From the NCBI RefSeq assembly GCF_947494025.1, contig NZ_CANLTQ010000001.1:310001-374000 (forward strand): 64,000 nt of DNA. Direction: 5' to 3'. This stretch comes from an uncultured Jannaschia sp. Lineage in GTDB: Bacteria; Pseudomonadota; Alphaproteobacteria; Rhodobacterales; Rhodobacteraceae. Positions 21,884 through 31,348 of this stretch are shown here, piece by piece (position 1 is the first letter of the stretch; the number at the start of each line of letters is the position of its first letter). Under the pieces are notes generated by a model. The model saw nothing but the letters and a program-made list of their open reading frames with translations. It searched no databases and was not told where the DNA came from. A program made the translations under genes and the position numbers.

Positions 21884-22846
21884 TCAGGCGGCGAGCCCCT
21901 TGGAGCCCATGCCGAGATACTTGGCGCGCCGCTGCCTGCGCAGGGCCTCGGCGTCCTGCCCGTCGAACTCCGCGAGCATCGCCGTGAGCGCCGTGCCGAC
22001 GGAGGCGATGGTGGCATGGCGATCCCGGTGCGCGCCGCCCAGCGGCTCGGCTACGATCCGGTCGATCACGTCGAGCTTCAGGAGGTCCTGCGCGGTGAGG
22101 CGCAACGCCTCCGCCGCCTCGCGCATTTTCTCGGCGTTCTTCCAGAGGATCGAGGCGCAGCCCTCGGGCGAGATGACCGAATAGATCGAGTGCTCGAGCA
22201 TCGCCACGCGGTTGGCCGTCGCGAAGGCCACGGCGCCACCGGAGCCGCCCTCTCCGATTACCACGCTGACGAGCGGCACGCCGAGGCGCAGGCATTCCTG
22301 CGTCGACCGCGCGATGGCCTCGGACTGGCCCCGCTCCTCCGCGCCCTTGCCGGGATAGGCGCCGGGCGTGTCGATCAGCGTGACGACCGGCAGGCCGAAC
22401 CGGTCGGCCATCTGCATCAGGCGGATCGCCTTGCGGTAGCCCTCGGGCCGGGCCATGCCGAAGTTCCGCTCGATCCGGGTACGGGTGTCGTGCCCCTTCT
22501 CATGGCCGATCACCATCACCGACCGCCCGTCGAGCCGGGCGAGCCCGCCCATGACCGCGTGGTCGTCTGCGAAATTGCGGTCGCCGGCAAGCGGCGTCCA
22601 TTCGGTGAAGAGCCGCTCGATGTAGTCCTTGCAATGCGGGCGCTCGGCATGGCGCGCGACCTGCGCCTTCTGCCAGGGAGACAGGTTGCGGTAAAGGTTG
22701 GCCAGCATGTCGCTCGCCTTCTGGTCGAGCTGCGAGGCCTCCTTCTCGACATCGACCTTGGAGTCGGACTGCGCCATCGCGCGCAGCTCCTCGGCCTTGC
22801 CCTCGACCTCCGACAAGGGTTTCTCGAAATCGAGATATTGCGTCAT
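21884..22846 (-). CDS. accA: acetyl-CoA carboxylase carboxyltransferase subunit alpha
   Basis: Transfers carboxyl from biotin-BCCP to acetyl-CoA in fatty-acid synthesis, together with AccD (not in this window). 320 aa, full length. It opens with [19 protein letters not shown], and the core [35 protein letters not shown]-type block (here [10 protein letters not shown]) and [11 protein letters not shown] oxyanion-hole glycines are present. Stand-alone, divergent from nothing close; a 76-base gap separates it from the gene at 22923. Confidence 0.97.
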   Translation of the reverse strand: MTQYLDFEKPLSEVEGKAEELRAMAQSDSKVDVEKEASQLDQKASDMLANLYRNLSPWQKAQVARHAERPHCKDYIERLFTEWTPLAGDRNFADDHAVMGGLARLDGRSVMVIGHEKGHDTRTRIERNFGMARPEGYRKAIRLMQMADRFGLPVVTLIDTPGAYPGKGAEERGQSEAIARSTQECLRLGVPLVSVVIGEGGSGGAVAFATANRVAMLEHSIYSVISPEGCASILWKNAEKMREAAEALRLTAQDLLKLDVIDRIVAEPLGGAHRDRHATIASVGTALTAMLAEFDGQDAEALRRQRRAKYLGMGSKGLAA

Positions 22847-22922
22847 GTCCGCTGCGTCCCGTCCGTTCGAACCATGCGGCCCGGTATGACGGCGCGGGCG
22901 GGCCTATGCAATATCGGGCCGG

Positions 22923-24101
22923 TCAGGCCGATCCGAAGCGCAGGGCATGGAGGCGGTCGAACGTCTCGAAGAGCATGTCGGGGCCCGCGACCGTGCCCGG
23001 ACCGCGCCGCAACCGGTCGGCCGCGACCGGATCGGCCGGCTTCCGCGCGGCCACGGGCAGACGCGGCTCGGGCGCCGTCAGGTCGTCGACCACGTCGGCG
23101 AGCGGCGGGAGCGGCGCGTAGCGTCGGGTCGACACCTCCATGATCAGACGGAAGGACGCCATGCCCGCGACATTCACCGGCTCCTCGGCGATTTCCCGAC
23201 GGATCCGGGCGAGAAGCGCATCCAGTCTCTGTTCCGGCAGGCCGGGCAACGCCAGCAGGACGAGGTCTTCTCTCACGGCGCCGGCCACGGCGCCTTTGGG
23301 CATGATCCCGTCGAGGCGGACGCGCATCGCCCGCATCGCCAGCTCCTCGGCCTCCGGGCCCCAGAGCTGCCGCGTCAGGTTGCGCTGTCGGAGGTGCAGG
23401 GCGATCACCACGACCTCGCCGCGCAGTGTGCCCGAGGTGGCCGCCTGCGTGAGCGTCCACTCGAAGGCCTGTCGTGGCATGAAGCGATCGCCCGGTCCCG
23501 CGATGGCCTCGGCCCGGAGCCGCGATTCCTCTAGGATACGGCGTCCCTCGCGCTCCATCAGCAGGCCGACCGCGGGAATCGCCACAAAATAGAGCAGGAC
23601 GAGGGTCGGCGCCGCCTCGCGAAGGAACCAGACGGCGACATCGTAGGGAAGGAGCGAGACGGCGATCAGATGGCAGCTCGTGATAGCCGCAAGACCCAGC
23701 ATCGCTTTCAGGCCCCGCTCGCCGCCCGCCGTCGCGCAGTTCCACAGCAATCCGCCCGCCGCCGCCAGAATGATGGCGCCGACGCCGGACATGGCCCCGA
23801 GACCGCCCGTATGGAATCGCATGGCGACGGCGATGCCCGCGCATACGACACAGCCACGGAAGCCGAGAAACGCCCCCGCCAGGGCGACGGGCATGCAGCG
23901 CAGATCGATGATGAGGCCCTCGGCGGGGCTGAACGCGTATTGCATCTGCAACACCGAGACCAGACCGAAGAGCGCGCCCTTCACCACCCCCGCGAGCAAC
24001 TGCCCCGGAAGCCGGGAGCGCAGCGCCCCGTAAACCACCACCAGCATGCCGAGGATCGCCAGCGATCCGACGAAGTCCATCATGACGTCGAGGTTCATCA
24101 T
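22923..24101 (-). CDS. membrane protein with LytS-type 5TM domain and degenerate GGDEF domain
   Basis: 392 aa. Residues ~1-185 contain five to six TM helices with the 5TMR-LYT pattern (LQMQYAFSPAEGLIIDLRCMPVALAG, FLGFRGCVVCAGIAVAMRF). A cytoplasmic ~150-residue part follows that aligns in outline with GGDEF domains (RQAFEWTLTQAA for the first helix, VVVIALHLRQRN for the first strand), but the GGDEF loop is replaced by VREDLVLLALPG, so the metal/GTP active site is absent. It probably senses a ligand and signals by protein contact or by binding a nucleotide, not by making c-di-GMP. The ATG at 24101 follows AGGAGCGG; the ATG three bases on is equally possible. Confidence 0.75.
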   Translation of the reverse strand: MMNLDVMMDFVGSLAILGMLVVVYGALRSRLPGQLLAGVVKGALFGLVSVLQMQYAFSPAEGLIIDLRCMPVALAGAFLGFRGCVVCAGIAVAMRFHTGGLGAMSGVGAIILAAAGGLLWNCATAGGERGLKAMLGLAAITSCHLIAVSLLPYDVAVWFLREAAPTLVLLYFVAIPAVGLLMEREGRRILEESRLRAEAIAGPGDRFMPRQAFEWTLTQAATSGTLRGEVVVIALHLRQRNLTRQLWGPEAEELAMRAMRVRLDGIMPKGAVAGAVREDLVLLALPGLPEQRLDALLARIRREIAEEPVNVAGMASFRLIMEVSTRRYAPLPPLADVVDDLTAPEPRLPVAARKPADPVAADRLRRGPGTVAGPDMLFETFDRLHALRFGSA

Positions 24102-24490
24102 CGGCACCGCTCCTGTTCTCATGCAGCGAGGCATCGCCCGAAAGCATTACCGGGGAATTAGCCAGGGTCCTGCGAATGCCGCGAGTTTGACTCGAGCGTG
24201 TCGGATTTCCGAACGATCGACCCGGGCCGTCGGATCGAGGCCGCGACCGCGAGCCGGTCCCCCATGGACCACCGCGCCCGACGTCCAGGCCGTTTTCCCC
24301 ACCAATGATTCCAAAGCCGAACCATGTCGGCCGCTCCCCCGCCGTTCCGACCGCCGTGATCAAGGCAACGACGGCGCGGACGTCCCGGGCGGCGCCGGGC
24401 TTCGCGACGACGACCGGGCGGGCGCCGGGGGTGGCGATGCGCCGGGGCAGGACCTATAGCGCGAAGGCAGATCACAACGGGAGGCGCCGC
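24102..24490. other. gene-poor gap upstream of argH
   Basis: About 390 bases between divergent genes. The argH frame stays open upstream to 24305 but without a ribosome binding site. On the minus strand a run at ~24300-24440 reads like alpha/beta coding sequence (segment [20 protein letters not shown]) with no start I can support, and could be a gene remnant. No terminator or riboswitch is evident. Confidence 0.4.
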
Positions 24491-25887
<1,397 letters not shown>

Positions 25888-25891
<4 letters not shown>

Positions 25892-26043
25892 TCCGCCTCC
25901 TGCCGCTCGTCCTCCTCCTCGCGGGTTGCGGCATCGACGGCCGGCCCGTCCCTCCCTCGGAGGTCGGGTCCGAGCCGCGCAACCCCGAGCCCTCCGTTAC
26001 CATCTCCGGCTCCGCCACGGCCGGCATCGTGCGGACCTTCTGA
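25888..26043 (+). CDS. small LptM-like lipoprotein (51 aa)
   Basis: 51 aa, starting at an ATG that overlaps the argH stop (ATGA), so translation is coupled. A short signal peptide ends in the lipobox LLLAGC, and the mature part opens [10 protein letters not shown], close to the CGxKGPLxxP pattern of LptM/YifL lipopeptides that help the LPS translocon LptDE mature. In many Proteobacteria this gene sits between argH and lysA; here lysA is absent and greA follows. Confidence 0.75.
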
Positions 26044-26128
26044 CGCGCGTGTTGCGCCCGTGCTGGCCGCTGATACAGTCGGAGCGACGCAAGGAACGGG
26101 GGCCGTCGGGTCCCTGGAGGAGAAGTCC

Positions 26129-26599
26129 GTGGACAAAGTACCGATGACGCCGCGCGGCATGACCGCGCTTCAGTCCGAACTGAAGAAGCTCAAGTCCGAG
26201 GAACGGCCCGCGATCATCCGCGCCATCTCCGAGGCGCGCGAGCATGGCGACCTGTCGGAGAACGCCGAGTATCATTCCGCCCGCGAGCGGCAATCCTTCG
26301 TGGAAGGGCGCATCAAGGAACTGGAGGGCCTGATCTCCCGCGCCGAGGTGATCGACCCCGCGAAGCTCAGCGGCCCGATCAAGTTCGGCGCCACGGTCAC
26401 CCTCGTGGACGAGGACACGGAGGAGGAAAAGACCTACCAGATCGTGGGCGAGCAGGAGGCCGACATCGAGAACGGGCTCCTCAATATCCGCTCGCCGCTG
26501 GCCCGCGCCCTGATCGGCAAGGAGGAAGGCGACAGCGTCGAAGTCCGCACGCCGGGCGGCACCAAGGATTACGAGGTCGGCGCCGTCGCCTACAAGTAG
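26129..26599 (+). CDS. greA: transcription elongation factor GreA
   Basis: Binds the RNA polymerase secondary channel and stimulates cleavage of backtracked RNA. 156 aa, exact family size. The N-terminal coiled coil carries the acidic tip ([21 protein letters not shown]) and the C-terminal FKBP-like domain ends [11 protein letters not shown]. The start is GTG at 26129 with GGAGGAG seven bases upstream; the longer frame from 26060 has no supporting site. A hairpin follows the stop. Confidence 0.96.
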   Translation: MDKVPMTPRGMTALQSELKKLKSEERPAIIRAISEAREHGDLSENAEYHSARERQSFVEGRIKELEGLISRAEVIDPAKLSGPIKFGATVTLVDEDTEEEKTYQIVGEQEADIENGLLNIRSPLARALIGKEEGDSVEVRTPGGTKDYEVGAVAYK

Positions 26600-26615
26600 G
26601 CCCGCGCCGCTGTTC

Positions 26616-26641
26616 GGGACCGCGCAGGGCCTGCGCGTCCC
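26616..26641 (+). terminator. probable terminator after greA
   Basis: Stem GGGAC(C)GCGCAG / CTGCGCGTCCC with a single bulged C and loop GGC, followed by GTTCCCTTCTC. It starts 17 bases after the greA stop. Confidence 0.5.
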
Positions 26642-26701
26642 GTTCCCTTCTCAACGGGTCGCCACCCTTTAGGTGTCAGGCGTGAAACAGGGGAGGGAAC
26701 C

Positions 26702-27676
26702 ATGGGCAAGCTCGTCGACGGAAAGTGGCAGGATGTCTGGTACGACACGAAGGAGAGTGGCGGCTCGTTCGTCCGCTCCGAAACCGGGTTCCGCAATTGG
26801 GTCACGCCCGACGGCGCGCCGGGACCGAGCGGCGGCGGCGGCTTCGCGGCAGAGGCCGGACGCTACCATCTTTATGTCTCGCTGGCCTGCCCCTGGGCGC
26901 ACCGTACGCTGATCCTTCGCGCCCTGAAGGGACTGGAGGACATCGTACCCGTCTCCGTCGTTCACGCGCACATGCTGTCGGAAGGCTGGACCTTCCGCGA
27001 CGACATGGAGGGCGCGACCGGCGACCGGCTGTTCGGCCTGCCGTTCCTGCGGGACATCTACACGAAGGCCGAGCCCGGCGTTTCCGGCCGGGTGACCGTA
27101 CCGGTCCTTTGGGACACCAAGACCGACGCGATCGTCTCCAACGAGAGCGCGGAGATCATCCGCATGTTCAATTCGGCCTTTGACGGCTTGACGGGCAACG
27201 ACGCCGACTATTGTCCCGGAGAGCTGCGCGGGGAGATCGACCGGATCAACGCGCGTGTCTACGACGACGTCAACAACGGGGTCTACAAGGCCGGCTTCGC
27301 CACCACGCAGGAAGCCTACGAGGCGCCGGTTCATGCGCTTTTCGAGGCGCTCGACTGGATCGAAGGCATCCTGGCCGAGACACGCTACCTGACCGGGGAC
27401 CGGCTGACGGAGGCGGACTGGCGCCTTTTCACCACGATCATCCGCTTCGATCAGGTCTATCACGGCCATTTCAAGTGCAACCGCCGGCGGATCGTCGACT
27501 ACCCCAACCTTTGGGGCTGGGCCCGCGAACTCTATCAGGTGCCGGGCGTGGCAGGGACGGTGAACATGGAGCACATCCGGCAGCACTACCATTACAGCCA
27601 CGATACGATAAATCCGCACCGGATCGTTCCGATCGGGCCCGAGATCGACTGGGACGCGCCACACGGCCGGGGCTAA
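26702..27676 (+). CDS. yqjG: glutathionyl-hydroquinone reductase (Xi-class GST)
   Basis: Removes glutathione from glutathionyl-hydroquinones using GSH. 324 aa. The thioredoxin-fold N-terminal domain has the Xi-class catalytic motif CPWAHRT (Cys near residue 63) preceded by RYHLYVSLA, plus the ladder region PVLWDTKTDAIVSNESAEI. The all-helical C-terminal domain carries LTGDRLTEADWRLFTTIIRFD and YHGHFKCNRRRIVDYPNLWGW. The ATG at 26702 follows AGGGGAGGGAACC. Likely monocistronic. Confidence 0.95.
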   Translation: MGKLVDGKWQDVWYDTKESGGSFVRSETGFRNWVTPDGAPGPSGGGGFAAEAGRYHLYVSLACPWAHRTLILRALKGLEDIVPVSVVHAHMLSEGWTFRDDMEGATGDRLFGLPFLRDIYTKAEPGVSGRVTVPVLWDTKTDAIVSNESAEIIRMFNSAFDGLTGNDADYCPGELRGEIDRINARVYDDVNNGVYKAGFATTQEAYEAPVHALFEALDWIEGILAETRYLTGDRLTEADWRLFTTIIRFDQVYHGHFKCNRRRIVDYPNLWGWARELYQVPGVAGTVNMEHIRQHYHYSHDTINPHRIVPIGPEIDWDAPHGRG

Positions 27677-27689
27677 TCCCCCGCGCGGG

Positions 27690-28118
27690 TCAGTGCAGCG
27701 CGAAGGCGGAACCCTCGTCGCGCACGCCGCCCCGCCGGGCCGTGGCATGGAATGACAGCAGGGCGGAAAGGTCGTTCTCCGTCGCGTGATCGGCGACGAG
27801 CGCGTGCACGTTGTCGATGAGCGAGAAGATCGATCCGTCGCTGAACAGCTGTCCGTTGCCCCGCAGGACGACGCGGGCCTCCGGCCGGCGGTAGCTGCAG
27901 AAGTTCGCGACCGCCAACGGGCTGCCGTCCTCCAGCGAAAGGTCGATCAGGACAACCGAAGGCTCGTTCTCGCAGAGCCAGATCGCGGCCTCGTGCTGGC
28001 TCGTCGCGAAATGCATCTCCACGCCTTCCTGCGCGAGATTCGCGACCGCCTGCTGCTGTTTCTTGCCGTCCTCGTAGCCCGGTCCGACCACGAGTGCCCG
28101 GTGCATCCGTTCTGTCAT
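27690..28118 (-). CDS. response-regulator receiver-like protein with altered active site
   Basis: 142 aa. It has the outline of a single receiver domain: RALVVGPGYEDG as the first strand and loop, then PSVVLIDLSLEDGSPLAV, where the Asp of LIDLS sits at the phosphoacceptor position. The usual DD pair after the first strand is not evident, and the Lys after the fifth strand appears replaced (ALVADHATENDL). I therefore read it as a pseudo-receiver or an atypical phosphorelay protein. Start ATG at 28118; the longer frame to 28169 lacks support. It is divergent from the DUF1636-cobC-cbiB operon. Confidence 0.6.
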   Translation of the reverse strand: MTERMHRALVVGPGYEDGKKQQQAVANLAQEGVEMHFATSQHEAAIWLCENEPSVVLIDLSLEDGSPLAVANFCSYRRPEARVVLRGNGQLFSDGSIFSLIDNVHALVADHATENDLSALLSFHATARRGGVRDEGSAFALH

Positions 28119-28228
28119 GCGTCCAACCCCAAGCTGCTGCCCAAACCGAAACCCGTTCGATCGACGCAATGTCGTGCAGGCATGGAAATGAAGGGTTAAC
28201 TCCGTGCGTCAGCCGCTGTATCGGCAAA

Positions 28229-28247
28229 TTCATGCTCATTGCATGAA
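28229..28247. promoter_or_regulatory. inverted repeat, possible operator
   Basis: Perfect 7-bp dyad TTCATGC-TCATT-GCATGAA in the 173-base gap between two divergent genes, 45 bases upstream of the DUF1636 gene start. Its size and position suit a dimeric regulator site for the DUF1636-cobC-cbiB operon or for both genes. No match to the cobalamin riboswitch is seen here. Confidence 0.35.
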
Positions 28248-28291
28248 CCGGAACGGACGGTCTATCCCCGCCCGGGGCCTCAGGAGGCGGA

Positions 28292-28657
28292 ATGACCACG
28301 ACGATCACCATCTGCGATACCTGCAAGCGCGAGGATTGGGACAGCGCCGCGGGCCACACCGACGGAGAGGCGCTGGCCGAGCTGGTCGAAGCCTTGACGG
28401 CCGAGGTGCCGGACGTCCGGATGCGACGCCATTCCTGCCTCATGGGCTGCAGCCGCGCGTGCAACGTCACGCTGCAATCGCCGCGGAAGATGGCCTACAC
28501 GCTCGGCGGATTCTCTCCTTCCGCCGAGACGGCCGCCGGTCTCGTCGACTATGCCGTGCGGCACGCCGCGAGCGCGACCGGGGTGGTGCCGTATCGGGAC
28601 TGGCCGGCGGCAATCAAAGGTCATTTCATCACGCGGCATCCGCCCCTTCCCGAGTGA
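28292..28657 (+). CDS. DUF1636 metal-binding (ferredoxin-like) protein
   Basis: 121 aa. Cys residues arranged as ICDTCKRE near the N-terminus and CLMGCSRACNV in the middle fit the thioredoxin-like [2Fe-2S] ferredoxin fold assigned to DUF1636, a family often found within cobalamin gene clusters. It ends with YRDWPAAIKGHFITRHPP. Its TGA overlaps the GTG start of cobC, so it is the first gene of a coupled three-gene unit. A redox or metal role in B12 synthesis is inference from context. Confidence 0.85.
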   Translation: MTTTITICDTCKREDWDSAAGHTDGEALAELVEALTAEVPDVRMRRHSCLMGCSRACNVTLQSPRKMAYTLGGFSPSAETAAGLVDYAVRHAASATGVVPYRDWPAAIKGHFITRHPPLPE

Positions 28658-29589
28658 GCGCGCCCCGCGATCACGGCGGCGGCCTCGACGCGGCGCGCGA
28701 ACGCTTCGGCGGAACGGCGGCGGAATGGATCGACCTGTCGACGGGCATCAATCCCGAGCCCTACCCGATTCCGTCCCTTTGCCCGCGCGCCTGGACGGCA
28801 CTGCCCGATCGGATGGCGCAGGATGCCCTGCTCGATGCCGCGCGGCAGTTCTGGGCCGTGCCGCCGGCGGCGGACCTGATCGCGGCCTCCGGCGCCTCGT
28901 CCCTGATCGCCCGCCTGCCGATGCTCGCGACGCCGGGTCGGGTCGCGATTCCCGGCCCGACCTACAACGAGCACGAGGCGGCCTTCCGGGCGGCTGGCTG
29001 GTCAGTGACGGACGAAGGGGGCAAGGCGAAGGTGCTCGTCCACCCCAACAACCCCGACGGTCGCCATTATTCCGACGCGGAGGCCGACGCCGCGCTCACG
29101 GTGATCGACGAGAGCTTCTGCGACGTCGCCCCCGAGGCGTCCCTCGTCCGCCTCGCCACGCGGCCCGGAACGGTCGTGCTCAAGAGTTTCGGAAAGTTCT
29201 GGGGGCTCGCCGGCCTCCGCCTCGGCTTCGCCATCGCCCGGCCGGAGACGATCGCGCGACTCGCGGAGGCGCTCGGCCCCTGGCCCGTTTCCGGCCCCGC
29301 GCTCGCGATCGGAACGGCGGCCCTCCGCGACGGGACATGGGCCGAACAGACCCGCGCGCGGCTGACGCGGGACGCGCGGCGGCTCGACACGTTGATGGCC
29401 CCGTGGGGCACATGCATCGGCGGCACGCCACTGTTCCGCCTTTACGCCCTGCCCGACGCATCGGCGTTTCAGGCGCGTCTGGCCGGGTACCGCATCTGGT
29501 CGCGCACCTTCGCCTATTCGGACACGTGGCTCCGCCTCGGCCTTCCGCCCACCGAGGGATGGCCACGACTGGAGGCCGCGCTCGCGTGA
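28654..29589 (+). CDS. cobC: threonine-phosphate decarboxylase / aminotransferase-fold cobalamin protein
   Basis: PLP enzyme of the aspartate-aminotransferase fold that makes (R)-1-amino-2-propanol phosphate from L-threonine phosphate for the nucleotide-loop linker (CobC in Pseudomonas denitrificans, CobD in Salmonella). 311 aa, slightly short. The GTG at 28654 overlaps the preceding TGA (GTGA). Visible motifs are LSTGINPEPYP, HPNNPDG and the PLP lysine in VVLKSFGKFWGLAGLRLGF (K177). Its stop overlaps the cbiB start in the same way. Confidence 0.92.
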   Translation: MSAPRDHGGGLDAARERFGGTAAEWIDLSTGINPEPYPIPSLCPRAWTALPDRMAQDALLDAARQFWAVPPAADLIAASGASSLIARLPMLATPGRVAIPGPTYNEHEAAFRAAGWSVTDEGGKAKVLVHPNNPDGRHYSDAEADAALTVIDESFCDVAPEASLVRLATRPGTVVLKSFGKFWGLAGLRLGFAIARPETIARLAEALGPWPVSGPALAIGTAALRDGTWAEQTRARLTRDARRLDTLMAPWGTCIGGTPLFRLYALPDASAFQARLAGYRIWSRTFAYSDTWLRLGLPPTEGWPRLEAALA

Positions 29590-30500
29590 TCCTGACGCTC
29601 GCCATGCTGCTCGACGCTTGGCTGGGCGAGCCCGACTGGCTGTGGCGCCGGTTCCCGCATCCCGCGGTGACGATGGGGCGGGCCGTCGACGCCCTCGACG
29701 CCCGGCTGAACCGCGGGGCGGGACGGCGGGCCAAGGGCGTGGCGGCGATCCTGCTGCTGGTCGCGGGCGCCGTGCTCGCCGGGCGGACCATCGCCGCGAT
29801 CCCCGATGCGGGCCTGTGCGAGATCGTCTTCGCCGCGATCCTCCTTGCCCAGCGCTCGCTGGTCGATCACGTCCGGGCCGTGGCGCGCGCCCTGCGCCTC
29901 TCGCCCGAGGCCGGGCGGGAGGCGGTGGCACGGATCGTCGGGCGCGATACGCGCGACATGGACGCGGCGCAGATCGCCCGCGCGGCCATCGAAAGCGCGG
30001 CGGAGAACCTGTCCGACGGCGTGGTTGCCCCTGTCTTCTGGTTCGCCGTCGCCGGCCTGCCGGGAATGATGGCCTACAAGGTCGTCAACACGGCCGACAG
30101 CATGATCGGCTACCGCACGCCCCGCCATGCGACCTTCGGCTGGGCCGCCGCGCGGCTCGACGACGTGATGAACTGGATCCCCGCGCGCCTGACCGCGCTC
30201 GCGCTTCTCGCCGGGCACGGGGCGCTTCACCACCTGTCGGGCGTTCCCGCCGACGCGCGTCGCCACCGCTCCCCCAGTGCCGGCTGGCCCGAGGCGGCGC
30301 TGGCGCCGATCCTCGACCTCGCGCTCGCAGGGCCGCGCAGCTACGACGGCCGGATGCAGGATTTCCCTTGGGTCAACGAAGGCGGGCGCCGGACCGCGAA
30401 CTCGACCGATATCGACGCGGCCTGCGCCGCGCTGTGGCGCGTCTGGGCGCTGGTCCTGATCGTGGTGACCGTGTTCGGCGCGCTGCGGCATCTCGCCTGA
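29586..30500 (+). CDS. cbiB: adenosylcobinamide-phosphate synthase
   Basis: Membrane enzyme that attaches aminopropanol (phosphate) to adenosylcobyric acid (CobD in Pseudomonas denitrificans). 304 aa, multiple TM helices. Family marks: LDAWLGEPDWLWRRFPHPAV, IVGRDTRDMD, AAIESAAENLSDGVVAP, VVNTADSMIGYRT and DVMNWIPARL. The GTG start at 29586 overlaps the cobC stop (GTGA). Last gene of the unit; the following gene is convergent, 6 bases away. Confidence 0.95.
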   Translation: MILTLAMLLDAWLGEPDWLWRRFPHPAVTMGRAVDALDARLNRGAGRRAKGVAAILLLVAGAVLAGRTIAAIPDAGLCEIVFAAILLAQRSLVDHVRAVARALRLSPEAGREAVARIVGRDTRDMDAAQIARAAIESAAENLSDGVVAPVFWFAVAGLPGMMAYKVVNTADSMIGYRTPRHATFGWAAARLDDVMNWIPARLTALALLAGHGALHHLSGVPADARRHRSPSAGWPEAALAPILDLALAGPRSYDGRMQDFPWVNEGGRRTANSTDIDAACAALWRVWALVLIVVTVFGALRHLA

Positions 30501-30506
30501 CGGATG

Positions 30507-31283
30507 TCAGGCCTTCCGCACCGTCACCTGCTGGCGGACCATGGTCGCGATCCCGAAGGATTGCAGGAACGAAATGTCCGCCGCGTCGCGCCCGACGCCG
30601 ATCATCGCGATCTCCGACGGCTTGGCCATGCCGGTCGCGTCGACGAGGTGCCAGGCATCCTCGAGCCAGACCTCGGCCACCGCATGGAAGTCCGGCGGAT
30701 CCACATGCGGCGCGTAGACCGAGGCGATGCGTGCGGGGATGCCCGCGGCGCGCGCGAAGGCGATCATGACATGCGCGTAGTCCCGGCACACGCCCTGCCG
30801 CTGTACGAACGTCTCCCGCGCCGTCGTCGCGACGTTGCTCGACCCCGAGACGTAGCTGAAGTTCCGGTCGATCCAGTCCCGCATCGCGGCGATGAGCGGC
30901 CCGCCCGTGAGATTGCCGAACTCGGCGGCCGTGAAGGCCTGGAACTCGTCGGAGGGGCAATAGCGGGAGGGCATCAGGTACGAGGTCGCCTCGGCCGTCA
31001 TGCTGCGCGGCGGGCTGGCCTGCAGTTGCGAGAAGTCGCTGTCGGGCCGGTCGACGACGACCTGCGCCTTGTAGGTAATGTCGAGCCGCCCCTCGGCCCG
31101 CATCCAGGCGCGCTGCCCGAAGGCCTGCTCGCCCGGAATACGCCTGAAATCCGTCACGGGCGTCGTGAACAGCGCCTCCTCGCGGACGGTCTGGCCCGCG
31201 ACATGCGCGAGCTCGACCTGCAGCAGGACGTCGCTCGGCATGTCGAAATCGTAGCTGAGTTCTGCGTTGATGATGAGATCCAT
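30507..31283 (-). CDS. transglutaminase-like domain protein
   Basis: 258 aa. The N-terminal ~120 residues are beta-rich, and the C-terminal half is a transglutaminase-like fold with the catalytic triad visible: Cys in QGVCRDYAHVMIA (~164), His in DFHAVAEVWLED and Asp in HLVDATG. It resembles bacterial cysteine peptidases annotated as transglutaminase family proteins; the substrate is unknown. I chose the ATG at 31283, preceded by AGAGGACCGA. It lies downstream of smc on the same strand with a 65-base gap. Confidence 0.85.
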   Translation of the reverse strand: MDLIINAELSYDFDMPSDVLLQVELAHVAGQTVREEALFTTPVTDFRRIPGEQAFGQRAWMRAEGRLDITYKAQVVVDRPDSDFSQLQASPPRSMTAEATSYLMPSRYCPSDEFQAFTAAEFGNLTGGPLIAAMRDWIDRNFSYVSGSSNVATTARETFVQRQGVCRDYAHVMIAFARAAGIPARIASVYAPHVDPPDFHAVAEVWLEDAWHLVDATGMAKPSEIAMIGVGRDAADISFLQSFGIATMVRQQVTVRKA

Positions 31284-31348
31284 TCGGTCCTCTACGATCG
31301 CCAGCGACGGATTGCGCCTTCCGCGGTTAACCTTCTGCGGCGCGGCGA

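Noticed and set aside
28119-28291. Possible cobalamin riboswitch before the DUF1636-cobC-cbiB operon
   Set aside because: No B12 box or conserved core is present; only a short dyad is seen.
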